From the NCBI RefSeq assembly GCF_014322765.1, contig NZ_JAASTZ010000022.1:1-42165 (forward strand): a stretch of DNA of 42,165 bases. The letters run 5' to 3'. Source of the stretch: Listeria immobilis (GTDB taxonomy: Bacteria; Bacillota; Bacilli; Lactobacillales; Listeriaceae). Positions 17,463 to 25,220 of this stretch are shown here, piece by piece; within the stretch, counting starts at the first letter, position 1, and every line of letters starts with the position of its first letter. The position numbers and the translations under genes were made by a program. The notes beneath the pieces are model-generated. The model saw nothing but the letters and a program-made list of their open reading frames with translations. It ran no database searches and was not told where the DNA came from.

Positions 17463-17639
17463 AAGCCGTCACGCCTTTCTGTCTACGAATCCCTTGATGG
17501 TATTAGAATACGTTAATTTAGCAACAATTGCAATCCATCTTGCGCTCTATTTATATCAATTTAACAAATCTTAAACATTAAAAAAGTCGCGTTTCTTCTA
17601 TATTATAATAAATCAATTTGTAGTGATATAAAGAATGAC

Positions 17640-17668
17640 TTTACTTTTCATCATGTTTTTGCTAGACT
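17640..17668 (+). promoter_or_regulatory. Candidate promoter of the mini S24/S26-like gene
   Basis: TTTACT (17640-17645), 17-base spacer, TAGACT (17663-17668), with the ATG 23 bases further on and AAAGGTGGTG as ribosome binding site. Confidence 0.45.
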
Positions 17669-17690
17669 CAAATGAAAAGGTGGTGTATAA

Positions 17691-18008
17691 ATGTCAAAGG
17701 CAAGCTTTATTGCTTCTTTGCTACAACAAGGTCAATTCATTGAAAAGTATAAAGAAGCAGGAAATTCTATGTTGCCAATTATAAAATCGAACCAACCAGT
17801 CAGTCTTGTTCCGATTACAACTGATACCAAACTTGAGGTAAAAGATATTGTATTTTGTAAAGTAAAAGGTAATTACTATACACACTTAATTTCAGCGATT
17901 CGTACGCGGAATAATCAAGTTGAGTATCAAATTTCTAATAATCATGGATTTGTTAATGGATGGGTTAAACAACGACATATTTTTGGTAAAGTAGTAAAAA
18001 TTTGGTGA
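17691..18008 (+). CDS. Small S24/S26 peptidase-like protein
   Basis: A 105-residue protein with a clear AAAGGTGGTG site. It carries a GNSMLP motif (Ser26 candidate nucleophile), the usual hydrophobic beta segment QPVSLVPI, VKDIVFCKVKG, and YYTHLISAI with His65 where S24 (LexA/UmuD) proteins have a Lys and some S26 signal peptidases have a His. It is essentially the bare catalytic beta-fold, with no DNA-binding domain and no membrane anchor. It could be a processing peptidase, a stand-alone LexA-like hydrolase or a non-catalytic binding domain. Monocistronic, divergent from the glucosaminidase gene. The fold is a fairly confident guess; the function is not. Confidence 0.7.
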   Translation: MSKASFIASLLQQGQFIEKYKEAGNSMLPIIKSNQPVSLVPITTDTKLEVKDIVFCKVKGNYYTHLISAIRTRNNQVEYQISNNHGFVNGWVKQRHIFGKVVKIW

Positions 18009-18029
18009 ATCGCCAAATTTTATTTTTTT
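17997..18029 (+). terminator. Terminator overlapping the end of the S24/S26-like gene
   Basis: AAAATTTGG-tgaatcg-CCAAATTTT then a T run. The left arm contains the last Trp codon and the loop the stop codon. It may also serve the opposite strand. Confidence 0.8.
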
Positions 18030-18033
18030 GCTT

Positions 18034-18329
18034 TTATTTTCTTTCAAATGATTTTGGTTTTCTAACATGGGGTAGCATTTCTCTTTCACAGGCGCCAAAT
18101 TCTTTATAATTTTGTTGTCCTTCTTTTAGTGTCAGCCCATGATTTGCGCTGGAAGAAATATTTATTAAGTCTTCTGGCAACATTTTTTGTTCATGATATA
18201 AAAAACGTATTTCATCCTCATCTAAAATTAAATACGCATCATCTTCCCAAAAACAGACTGGACAAATATCGTAATCCCTCTTGTTTGCAATGTTAAATTG
18301 CCGCAACAAAAGCATTTATATTTCTTCAA
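18034..18329 (-). pseudogene. CPCC-family cysteine-rich protein, split by a one-base frameshift
   Basis: The main frame reads DYDICPVCFWEDD and on to the C-terminus, the second half of the CPCC zinc-ribbon-like family. Its apparent N-terminus (MLLLRQFNIANKR) is meaningless, but another frame directly upstream, from a TTG at 18329 with GAAGGAGGAG before it, reads LKKYKCFCCGNLTLQTRG, the missing first half with the CxCC motif. The two halves join if one G is added to the GGG at 18276-18278 (plus strand CCC). Either the gene is inactivated by a one-base loss or there is a sequencing error in a short homopolymer. Function of intact CPCC proteins is unknown. Confidence 0.75.
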
Positions 18330-18629
18330 TTCATTCTTCTCCTCCTTCAATGCTTCTTTGATAATTAGCCGATCTGCTATGCTAGTTTAAAACACCTTAT
18401 GCTCCACCTTAAATCTATCTCTTTCACTAACATCTGAAATACTTTTTTCTTTGGCAAGGCTTGTCGAATAATTCCAATTTAATAATCAAGCGAATTTTTT
18501 CAGTGCTCTTTCTAAAATGAAGTTAAAAGGTCCTATATATGTTTTTATTTTAAAAAGTTATGCATTTCATTATATCAGTATAACATCAAGTTCATCCAGC
18601 TAAATCATCTCTAGTTACGAGCCATATAT
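18330..18629. other. Intergenic region, no gene seen
   Basis: About 300 AT-rich bases between the CPCC remnant and the SDR terminator. I find no open frame with a ribosome binding site, no RNA gene and no strong repeat on either strand. The upstream signals of the CPCC gene must be here but none stands out. Confidence 0.4.
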
Positions 18630-18677
18630 AAAAAAGCAAGCAGCATCCGAATATTTACACGAATAATACTTGCTTTT
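18630..18677 (-). terminator. Intrinsic terminator of the SDR oxidoreductase gene
   Basis: AAAAGCAAG (minus strand) pairs with CTTGCTTTTTT across a 28-base loop that can itself fold (ATTCGTG...CGGAT), ending in a T run just after the gene. Confidence 0.7.
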
Positions 18678-18690
18678 AAATTTGCTTATT

Positions 18691-19320
18691 CTATTTCGAT
18701 ACTACACTAAAACGTTGATTTAAATGTTGGGCCATTTCTATTTCGTCCACGAAGGCAATGGCATAATCAGCATAACTAATTTCGCTGTTTCCTGCTGCAT
18801 TTGTCGTTAGAACATTCTGTGCGGTTTTATATTCCTCCGTTCTAGCTCCATCTGGATTAAAGAAAGCGGCTGGACTTATGTATGTCCAATTAAGATTCGT
18901 TTCTTTTTGCAGTGCATCAAAAGCGGCTCCCATGTTAGTTGCTGTTGGTAAAAATGCAGCTGGGAAATCTGGTGTATCCATAACTCTAATCGTTTCTTCC
19001 GGGTCAACATATAAGCTTCCTGCCCCACCAACAATAATTAAGCGTGTTTTTGTCCCTTTTAATATAGTAGAAAGGTGTTTTAACGATGTTTGATGTAGGT
19101 TTTCTTCCCCCGGAGCTGCATTAAAAGCATCCACAACTGCATCAAAATTTTCTAAATCGCTGGTTGTTAAAGCAAAAATATCTTTCTCTACCGCTTTAAT
19201 TTCAGTCGAAAGTTTTGCTTTATTTCGAACAAATCCCGTAACGTCATGTCCACGGCGAAGTGCTTCTTTTGTAATTTCATTGCCTGCTTTTCCAGTTGCA
19301 CCAATAATTGCTATTTTCAT
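18691..19320 (-). CDS. Atypical SDR, NAD(P)H-binding oxidoreductase
   Basis: A 209-residue cytoplasmic Rossmann protein. GATGKAGNEI (residues 7-16) is the dinucleotide-binding loop of NmrA/YwnB-type atypical SDRs; VFN-like DAVVDAFNA and RLIIVGGAGSLYVD follow as strand-loop elements, and NWTYISPAAFFNPDG fits the family substrate pocket. There is no classical YxxxK pair, as usual for this branch. It lies downstream of an Rrf2 regulator on the same strand, an arrangement like ywnA-ywnB in B. subtilis, and a candidate Rrf2 operator lies 24 bases before its ATG. Probably handles reactive or quinone-type molecules under Rrf2 control; substrate unknown. Confidence 0.9.
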   Translation of the reverse strand: MKIAIIGATGKAGNEITKEALRRGHDVTGFVRNKAKLSTEIKAVEKDIFALTTSDLENFDAVVDAFNAAPGEENLHQTSLKHLSTILKGTKTRLIIVGGAGSLYVDPEETIRVMDTPDFPAAFLPTATNMGAAFDALQKETNLNWTYISPAAFFNPDGARTEEYKTAQNVLTTNAAGNSEISYADYAIAFVDEIEMAQHLNQRFSVVSK

Positions 19321-19343
19321 TATTTATTCCTCCAGTTTCATTA

Positions 19344-19360
19344 GTAACCGAATTAGTTAC
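19344..19360. promoter_or_regulatory. Candidate Rrf2 operator before the SDR gene
   Basis: GTAACCGAATTAGTTAC followed by ATTTAG. It matches the site before the Rrf2 gene (19835-19851) as GTAACC-N5-AGTTAC-ATTT at the same spacing. An imperfect palindrome, 24 bases upstream of the SDR start. Confidence 0.65.
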
Positions 19361-19394
19361 ATTTAGTTTAAAAATGTACGGGAAATACATCCCG

Positions 19395-19820
19395 CTAATT
19401 TGTTGCTTTTTGTTTAATATCAGAAATTATTTGACTCAAGGTTGTCCGTTTTAGATCTGCTTCCATTTGCTGTTCAGCGTGGTTAAAAACGTTGTCTAAT
19501 GTGCCTTGAATATTTGCACCTACTTCACAATTTGGATTAGGATTTTTATGAATATCAAACAGATGATCCGCTACATCCACTGCTACATATATATCATATA
19601 ACGTGATTTCAGAAGCGTCTTTTAATAAATAGGTACCGCTTATTCCAGGGCTAGACTTAATTAGTCCTGCTTTTTTTAGTTTGCTCATAATTCGTCTAAT
19701 TACAACTGGATTCGTATTTATGCTTGCGGCAATAAAGTCAGATGTAATCGAGCGTTCTTGATTCATATCTATTAATGTTAAAATATGAACTGCAACGCTA
19801 AAACGTGTTGAAATGGCCAT
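19395..19820 (-). CDS. Rrf2-family transcriptional regulator
   Basis: A 141-residue winged-helix dimer protein. FSVAVHILTLIDMN and TSDFIAASINTNPVVIRRIMSKLKKAGLI form the HTH, SPGISGTYLLKDASEITLYDIYVAV the wing. Only one Cys is visible in the region where IscR and NsrR have three Fe-S ligands (NPNCEVG), so it is probably of the YwnA or CymR/SaiR-like cluster-free type. Its promoter is overlapped by a palindrome repeated before the downstream SDR gene, which indicates autoregulation and control of the SDR. Confidence 0.92.
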   Translation of the reverse strand: MAISTRFSVAVHILTLIDMNQERSITSDFIAASINTNPVVIRRIMSKLKKAGLIKSSPGISGTYLLKDASEITLYDIYVAVDVADHLFDIHKNPNPNCEVGANIQGTLDNVFNHAEQQMEADLKRTTLSQIISDIKQKATN

Positions 19821-19834
19821 TTCCTCACCTCTTT

Positions 19835-19869
19835 GTAACCATTATAGTTACATTTGTTTTTATTGTCAA
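19835..19869 (-). promoter_or_regulatory. Consensus promoter overlapped by the Rrf2 operator
   Basis: Minus-strand TTGACA (19864-19869), 17-base spacer, TATAAT (19841-19846): a perfect consensus. The palindrome GTAACTATAATGGTTAC (19835-19851) is centred on the -10, so a bound dimer would block RNA polymerase. The -35 overlaps the stop region of the DUF2812 gene. Confidence 0.8.
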
Positions 19870-20399
19870 GTATTACTATTTAATTTATTGATTTTTCGTG
19901 TGAGATTAATAAACATTTTTCCATATAACACGATAATTAATACAATAAGAATAGCATAGATAATTTTTAAAGAATTGGATGGAAGAAATATGGCCATAAA
20001 AAGCAAAATCAGGCTTAATAATCCGCCAAATAGCGACCAGCGTTTACGGATGTTTTGAAATAAATGAACGAACGATTCTTTATCCGTGAAAACGTCTTCG
20101 GTTGCTTCAGTCTCAGTAGCTAGTTTACGAAAATACATCCAGTTGCCATTTAAAATTGGATATGAATAGACATGTTCCCAACCTGCATCCGCAAAAAGTG
20201 TTTTATACGCCTCTTCATCACCAGTTGTTTCTTTAAAATCGAGTGCATAAGTGTAAGTTGCTGGTTCTCCTTTTTCAAAATGATATCTAAATGATTTGTA
20301 CTCTGTAAAAAGCCAGCCTTGCTTTGCCATTTCATTTAAATAGGCTACTTCCTTTTCCATATTGTCAACTGTGAAAAATTTCAAGACTTTCTTTTCCAT
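19866..20399 (-). CDS. DUF2812 membrane protein
   Basis: A 177-residue protein. The N-terminal soluble part (about 1-115) is a DUF2812 domain with KQGWLFTEYKSFRYHFEKGE and DAGWEHVYSYPILNGNWMYFRK; then two TM helices at about 123-142 and 146-165 and a short basic tail. It starts 2 bases after the padR stop, an arrangement typical for PadR + DUF2812 pairs. The role of DUF2812 proteins is not established; the pairing suggests a membrane-stress or envelope response controlled by the PadR protein. Confidence 0.88.
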   Translation of the reverse strand: MEKKVLKFFTVDNMEKEVAYLNEMAKQGWLFTEYKSFRYHFEKGEPATYTYALDFKETTGDEEAYKTLFADAGWEHVYSYPILNGNWMYFRKLATETEATEDVFTDKESFVHLFQNIRKRWSLFGGLLSLILLFMAIFLPSNSLKIIYAILIVLIIVLYGKMFINLTRKINKLNSNT

Positions 20400-20401
20400 T
20401 T

Positions 20402-20713
20402 TTATATCCCCCTCGTATTTCTATATAATTCTTCAATGCGTGTTTTTTCTAACTGTAAAATTGCTTTGCCGGTTTCAGTAATTTGATAGATTTTTCGATT
20501 GCTTTCTTCTTGGATAATCTGGATAAGTCCGTCTTTACTCATTTTGGATAGGCTTCCGTAAATAGTTCCTGGACCGAGTTTTATTCGGTTATTTGTCATT
20601 TCAGTAACATTTGTGATAATTGCATAGCCATGTCTTGGTTCTATTAATGATAATAATATGTAAAAAGCGGTTTCTGTCATTGGCAGATAGATTTTTCGTA
20701 ATTTTTCTTCCAC
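20402..20713 (-). CDS. PadR-family transcriptional regulator
   Basis: A 103-residue short (PadR-s2-like) regulator. MTETAFYILLSLIEPRHGYAI and GPGTIYGSLSKMSKDGLI are the hallmark PadR helices, followed by the wing NRKIYQITETGKAIL. GTG start at 20713 with GAGGTG 10 bases upstream. First gene of a two-gene unit with DUF2812. Two similar 17-base sites spaced 33 bases lie over its promoter and ribosome binding site, suggesting autorepression, as is common for this family. Confidence 0.93.
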   Translation of the reverse strand: MEEKLRKIYLPMTETAFYILLSLIEPRHGYAIITNVTEMTNNRIKLGPGTIYGSLSKMSKDGLIQIIQEESNRKIYQITETGKAILQLEKTRIEELYRNTRGI

Positions 20714-20715
20714 AA

Positions 20716-20776
20716 CTATATCGCACCTCGATGTATTTAATAATCATACTATATCACGACTCGATATAATTTGCAA
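20716..20776 (-). promoter_or_regulatory. padR promoter with two operator-like repeats
   Basis: TTGCAA (20771-20776), 17-base spacer, TATAGT (20748-20753). Two related imperfect palindromes, CTATATCGCACCTCGAT (20716-20732) and CTATATCACGACTCGAT (20749-20765) on the plus strand, agree at 14 of 17 positions and start 33 bases apart (three helical turns). One sits between -35 and -10, the other over the padR ribosome binding site. Confidence 0.65.
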
Positions 20777-21274
20777 GATAGTTCTAGCCAATTTTTCACT
20801 TCCAATATTTTTGTTAAATACCAACCATTTTTCAGGATTTTCCATCATTTTAGTATGAATAATGGCTTTGCTTTTACTAGTAAATAGGTTATCCCAGTAA
20901 AACATTTTTTGGAGCATTTTCCATTTAACTGGATAATGTGCTGATTCGATTCGTAGCCATTGTTTAACTTGGCGTTTTATTAATTGATAGCGGATTTGCT
21001 TTTTAGGAAAATCTAAAAAAACGATGATATCTGCTTGATTAAAGCTATCCATCGTCCATGGCTCTATATGTACGCCTTCGATAATCCAGACTTCCTTTTG
21101 CAAAACCTGCCTTAATAATGCGGCTTTTTCAGAATTGGGTCGTCTTACTTCTGTTTGCTCTCTTTTCCAGACAAGTTGGTCGGTTTCAAAATACGGAATA
21201 CCTTCTATATCTGAGAGTTTTCTTGCTAGTGTCGTTTTCCCACTTCCGACAGATCCAATGATACGGATTTTCAT
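20744..21274 (-). CDS. P-loop kinase-like ATPase (FlaR/topology-modulation-protein family)
   Basis: A 176-residue cytoplasmic nucleoside/adenylate-kinase-like protein: P-loop GSVGSGKTT (7-15), YFETDQLVWKR, VWIIEGVH and ADIIVFLDFPKKQIRYQLIKRQ as the lid-type basic segment. The family is often called DNA topology modulation protein FlaR, a name with little biochemical basis; a small-molecule or nucleotide kinase is more likely. Same strand as padR and DUF2812, whose promoter overlaps the 3' end of this gene, so it is probably a separate transcript with some read-through. Confidence 0.82.
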   Translation of the reverse strand: MKIRIIGSVGSGKTTLARKLSDIEGIPYFETDQLVWKREQTEVRRPNSEKAALLRQVLQKEVWIIEGVHIEPWTMDSFNQADIIVFLDFPKKQIRYQLIKRQVKQWLRIESAHYPVKWKMLQKMFYWDNLFTSKSKAIIHTKMMENPEKWLVFNKNIGSEKLARTILQIISSRDIV

Positions 21275-21362
21275 TCAATTACCTCACTTTAAAATTAATA
21301 CTATCTTTTTACCCCACTTTTATTTTATAATTATCTCATTGTGATACAAAGGAGGGTCTTGC

Positions 21363-21812
21363 TTGATTATTTTATTTATCGTATCTGGTTTACTTGCCGG
21401 CATGGTTTTACCAGTACAAACAGCTATTAATACACGGCTTAGTACATATACGAAATCCCCATTTCTAGCTTCATGGGTTTCTTTTATGGTCGGGACAACC
21501 GTTTTACTGATTGTTTGCTTATTTACCCAAAGGTCGTGGCCGATTTCATCCGAAATGATTAGCTCTAACCCTTGGTATATTTGGGTTGGGGGTGGTACTT
21601 TAGGAGTTATATTTTTAACTGCTAATATTTTACTTTTACCTCGTCTTGGTTCTGCACTACTGGTAATGATTACAGTTTGTGGACAAATGATTATGGCTAT
21701 TATAATTGATCATTTTGGTTTATTTCAAGTACCAATACATGAAATAAACATGGAGCGTTTACTTGGTGTTATTTTAATGTTTGGTGGCATTTATTTGATG
21801 CAACGATTTTAA
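21363..21812 (+). CDS. DMT-type membrane protein, YdcZ/DUF606 family (first of a pair)
   Basis: A 149-residue protein with five hydrophobic segments. It carries the family pattern GLLAGMVLPVQTAINTRL near the N-terminus, ASWVSFMVGTT, and WIWVGG-like WYIWVGGGTLGVIFLTANILLLPRLGSAL in the middle. Start TTG at 21363 with AAAGGAGGGT 8 bases upstream. 15 bases before its paralogue, so the two are co-transcribed and likely form a heterodimer, as small DMT proteins often do. Substrate unknown. Confidence 0.9.
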   Translation: MIILFIVSGLLAGMVLPVQTAINTRLSTYTKSPFLASWVSFMVGTTVLLIVCLFTQRSWPISSEMISSNPWYIWVGGGTLGVIFLTANILLLPRLGSALLVMITVCGQMIMAIIIDHFGLFQVPIHEINMERLLGVILMFGGIYLMQRF

Positions 21813-21827
21813 AAGGAGGACAAAAAC

Positions 21828-22295
21828 ATGGCAAAAAGATCATCTAAATCATTAATACTTTTTATGGCGATGGGGCTTGTTTCTGGGCTTTTGTCACCGA
21901 TTCAAACTTCGATTAATAGTCAATTGCGTGTGACAGTTGGTTCTCCTTTTGTGGCATCTTTTATTTCATTTTTAGTAGGAACCACTTTGCTGACAATTGT
22001 TTGCTTAATCGTAGAGCGACGTTTAACGTTCCAGCTTAAAGGAGTTGGCCGGATTCCGTGGTGGGTCTTTACAGGCGGCGCGCTTGGAGTACTTTTTGTT
22101 ACTTCAAATATTTTATTGTTACCATTACTTGGTTCAGCGATGACGGTTGTTTTAGCACTTTGCGGTCAGATGATTATTGCACTTATTATTGATCATTTTG
22201 GCTTTTTTGGTGTCATTCCCCATCCGATTAATCGTTACCGAATGATTGGCGTTCTATTAATGCTTATCGGCGTGTTTTTAATTCAACATTTCTAA
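21828..22295 (+). CDS. DMT-type membrane protein, YdcZ/DUF606 family (second of a pair)
   Basis: A 155-residue paralogue of the preceding gene: GLVSGLLSPIQTSINSQL, ASFISFLVGTT, WWVFTGGALGVLFVTSNILLLP and a shared IIDHFGxF segment near the C-terminus. ATG with AAAAGGAGG. The N-terminal basic KRSSK and the first gene's lack of it suggest the two may insert differently, but I could not decide topology. Ends at a bidirectional terminator shared with the cobalamin operon. Confidence 0.9.
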   Translation: MAKRSSKSLILFMAMGLVSGLLSPIQTSINSQLRVTVGSPFVASFISFLVGTTLLTIVCLIVERRLTFQLKGVGRIPWWVFTGGALGVLFVTSNILLLPLLGSAMTVVLALCGQMIIALIIDHFGFFGVIPHPINRYRMIGVLLMLIGVFLIQHF

Positions 22296-22339
22296 TAATA
22301 AAACCTCTCCTACAATTGGCTGGAGAGGTTTTATTATTA
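22293..22339. terminator. Bidirectional terminator between the YdcZ pair and the cbi operon
   Basis: TAATAATAAAACCTCTCC pairs perfectly with GGAGAGGTTTTATTATTA (22322-22339) around an 11-base loop. It overlaps both flanking stop codons, ending the plus-strand YdcZ unit and the 16-kb minus-strand cobalamin operon. Confidence 0.9.
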
Positions 22340-22903
22340 TTTCTTTTTATTTCTAAACACTAATTCGGAATTTTTATAAAAAACATCTGTTTTACCTGCA
22401 CGAAAATTGACTACTCGAGCAACTGCAAAAAAATAGTCTGACAAGCGATTGACATATTTCAGTACCTCTTGATTAGAAGTAGCGATTTTTAGCATCCCAA
22501 CGATTTCTCGTTCTGCTCGTCTTGCCACGGTTCTTGCCATATGAAGTAATGCGGCAGCTTCTGTACCACCTGGAAGGATGAATTTTTCGATTTCCGGTGG
22601 CTCGTCGGCATAGTTATCAATTCGATTTTCTAACCATGCAACGGGTTCACTGGTTAGTTTATATGGACGTTTCCCTTCTTCTGTTGCTAAGTCTCCTCCA
22701 GCATCAAATAATTGTTGCTGGATTTGTTCTAATTCTGCTTGAATTTCTGGTTCAGTGGAAAGTGTTGTAATCGTATAACCAATCAGCGAATTTAGTTCAT
22801 CGAGTGTTCCATAAGCATCTATTCGAATGTTGTCTTTACTAACTTTACTACCTCCAATAATTCTCGTCATTCCTTTGTCGCCGGTTTTAGTGTAGATACG
22901 CAT
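22337..22903 (-). CDS. PduO-type cob(I)yrinic acid a,c-diamide/cobalamin adenosyltransferase
   Basis: A 188-residue PduO-type ATP:corrinoid adenosyltransferase, which attaches the 5'-deoxyadenosyl group to Co(I) corrinoids. The ATP-binding N-terminus [15 protein letters not shown] and YGTLDELNSLIG, and the helical core motif ARTVARRAEREIV with RLSDYFFAVAR, are all present. The ATG lies inside the end of cbiP, which it overlaps by 37 bases, with AAAGGAGAAC upstream, so it is the last gene of the cbi operon. It would make the adenosylated corrinoids used by CbiP, and AdoCbl for the diol dehydratase and ethanolamine lyase pathways of Listeria. Confidence 0.93.
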   Translation of the reverse strand: MRIYTKTGDKGMTRIIGGSKVSKDNIRIDAYGTLDELNSLIGYTITTLSTEPEIQAELEQIQQQLFDAGGDLATEEGKRPYKLTSEPVAWLENRIDNYADEPPEIEKFILPGGTEAAALLHMARTVARRAEREIVGMLKIATSNQEVLKYVNRLSDYFFAVARVVNFRAGKTDVFYKNSELVFRNKKK

Positions 22904-24402
22904 ATTTGTTCTCCTTTCATAATTTTCTCTAACCTGTCCATTTGAATATTTTCTTCTAATAGGGTTGCTAATTTATTGTATTCTTGCTCTTTATGTTCTT
23001 TTAAAGGAATGATTTCATGAGGATATAGCATTTGTTGTTTCCTAATTAGCAATTCATCTAATAGCCTTTTTAAGAATTCCGCATTATCAAAAACGCCATG
23101 GATATATGTTCCGATAATATGTTGATTGGAAGAAACGGCACCATCTTGATGGACTTTCTCGTCCCCATTGACGGATTGAATTTCACAAAACGGCTTCGTA
23201 TTTTGCATTCGTTTCGTTTGTCCCATGTGGATTTCGTATCCTTCAACTGGTTCGCCTAAAAATGTTACTCCGCTAATTTGTGTCGTTTGTTTTTCGGTTT
23301 GAAAAGTGGTTTCGGTATTTAACAATCCTAGTCCGGCAATTTCATGATGATTACTTTCGACTTGGTTTGGATCCAACATTTTTTGACCTAGCATTTGATA
23401 TCCACCACAAATCCCAATTACTTTGCCATTTTTCCAAGCATAGTTTTGAATTGCTTTTTTAAGACCTGACTCTTCTAAAAAATGCATATCCTCTAGCGTA
23501 TTTTTGCTGCCAGGAATAATTAGTAAATCTGGATTATCAAAATCGGCGACATTTTTTATGTAACGTACACTTATGTCTGGTTGGATTTCCAAACTATGAA
23601 AATCAGTAAAATTGGAAATGCGCGGTAAACAAATAACGGCAATATCAAGTAATGCAGAATCGTCTGCGCTGACATTTTTCCCACTAAGAGCGACACTATC
23701 CTCTTCTTCTAATTGTAAGTCTGCATATGGAATAACGCCGATAACTGGTACATTAGTTAGCGCTTCTATCATTTCAATTCCAGGTTGTAATAGTGCCACA
23801 TCTCCTCGGAATTTATTGATAATCACTCCTTTTAACCGTGCGCGCTCTTCTTCTTTTAAGAGCATTATCGTTCCATAAATCGAAGCGAACACGCCGCCTT
23901 TGTCTATATCTGCAACTAAAACGACTGGCGCATCTACCATTTTTGCCATTCCCATATTTACGATATCGCGATCATTTAAATTAATTTCTGCTGGACTACC
24001 GGCACCTTCTAATACAATAATATCATTTTCAGCGGCTAAACTCTGGTAAACTGCTTGAATTTTTGGAATGAGTGTTTGTTTGAAATCATGGTAACTAACT
24101 GCGTCCATATTGTCGAGAATGGTTCCCATAAAAATCACTTGTGACTGCCGGTCGTTTGTTGGTTTAAGTAACACTGGATTCATACGAACATCAGGAAATA
24201 CTCCGGCTGCTTCTGCTTGGAAAACTTGCGCTCGTCCCATTTCTTCTCCTGTTGCTGTAATAAAGGAATTTAGTGACATATTTTGTGATTTAAAAGGAAC
24301 TACACGAAATCCTCTATTTTTAAATAAGCGACATAAACCTGCAACAATAACGCTTTTACCTGCGTCCGATGCGGTTCCTTGTATCATAATTTGTTGCGTC
24401 AT
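22867..24402 (-). CDS. cbiP: Cobyric acid synthase
   Basis: A 511-residue glutamine-dependent amidotransferase that amidates the b, d, e and g side chains of adenosylcobyrinic a,c-diamide. N-terminal dethiobiotin-synthetase-like ATPase ([11 protein letters not shown] at 8-18, [23 protein letters not shown]), then a class I glutamine amidotransferase domain with the nucleophile Cys in [10 protein letters not shown] (about 335) and the late His in [10 protein letters not shown]. Full length. Its ATG overlaps the cbiO stop by 4 bases. Confidence 0.97.
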   Translation of the reverse strand: MTQQIMIQGTASDAGKSVIVAGLCRLFKNRGFRVVPFKSQNMSLNSFITATGEEMGRAQVFQAEAAGVFPDVRMNPVLLKPTNDRQSQVIFMGTILDNMDAVSYHDFKQTLIPKIQAVYQSLAAENDIIVLEGAGSPAEINLNDRDIVNMGMAKMVDAPVVLVADIDKGGVFASIYGTIMLLKEEERARLKGVIINKFRGDVALLQPGIEMIEALTNVPVIGVIPYADLQLEEEDSVALSGKNVSADDSALLDIAVICLPRISNFTDFHSLEIQPDISVRYIKNVADFDNPDLLIIPGSKNTLEDMHFLEESGLKKAIQNYAWKNGKVIGICGGYQMLGQKMLDPNQVESNHHEIAGLGLLNTETTFQTEKQTTQISGVTFLGEPVEGYEIHMGQTKRMQNTKPFCEIQSVNGDEKVHQDGAVSSNQHIIGTYIHGVFDNAEFLKRLLDELLIRKQQMLYPHEIIPLKEHKEQEYNKLATLLEENIQMDRLEKIMKGEQICVSTLKPATKE

Positions 24403-25208
24403 TCATTTGCCTCCTTGCTTGACTGTGCGAAAAATTCTGCTTCTTTTTTAAATAATGGATAACCCGCTTGCTGATGTAATTTAATTAACCATGGTTGAAC
24501 TAGACCTGCTGCTTCTATGTGGTTTTTTTGTAAAAACACAGCACTAGTTTCCCCATCAGTCAAAACTTCCCCGTTTTTTAACATATACACATAGTCACAT
24601 ATTTCATATATTAAATCGATATCATGGCTAGAAATAAGTATTTTCTTTCCTTCTTTTGCCAACCGTTCGATAATTTCCATCATGATTTTTTTACCAATTG
24701 GGTCTAGCCCAGCAGTAGGTTCATCGAGGAGCAACCAATCTGTATCAAGGACTAATGCACCTGCAATTGCAACTCGTTTTTTTTGACCGTAGCTTAAATA
24801 TTGAACTGGTTTGTCTTGGAAATCTGTTGCACCCACAATATTAAGTACGTGCGAAACCCTCGCTTCAACTTCTTGTTCTGCAACACCTAAGTTTCTTAGT
24901 GCAAAAGCAACATCATCCCGAACATTGGAATAAAAAATTTGCTGTTCTGGATCTTGAAATACGATACTCACTTTTTTTCGTAAAGCAAATAAGGTTTTTT
25001 TATTATAAGTAAGTGGTTTACCTTCAAAATATACCTTGCCTTGTGTTGGCTTATTAATTCCTAATAATTGCATAAAAAGCGTGGATTTTCCTGAACCATT
25101 TGCACCAATTAAGCCGATAATGTTTCCTTTCGCTAAATCAATCGACACATTAGTTAGCGCTTTTTTTCCGTCTTCGTATGCAAATGAAAGATGTTCTGTT
25201 TTAAGCAC
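24399..25208 (-). CDS. cbiO: Cobalt ECF transporter ATPase
   Basis: A 269-residue A-component of the CbiMNQO cobalt importer. Walker A GANGSGKS (35-42), Q-loop Gln85, signature LSYGQKK (138-144), Walker B WLLLDEP (158-164), switch His in ISSHDID. GTG start (25208) with AGGAGGAAG upstream, 12 bases after cbiQ. It powers uptake of the Co2+ inserted by CbiK. Confidence 0.96.
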   Translation of the reverse strand: MLKTEHLSFAYEDGKKALTNVSIDLAKGNIIGLIGANGSGKSTLFMQLLGINKPTQGKVYFEGKPLTYNKKTLFALRKKVSIVFQDPEQQIFYSNVRDDVAFALRNLGVAEQEVEARVSHVLNIVGATDFQDKPVQYLSYGQKKRVAIAGALVLDTDWLLLDEPTAGLDPIGKKIMMEIIERLAKEGKKILISSHDIDLIYEICDYVYMLKNGEVLTDGETSAVFLQKNHIEAAGLVQPWLIKLHQQAGYPLFKKEAEFFAQSSKEANE

Positions 25209-25220
25209 CTTGGCTTCCTC

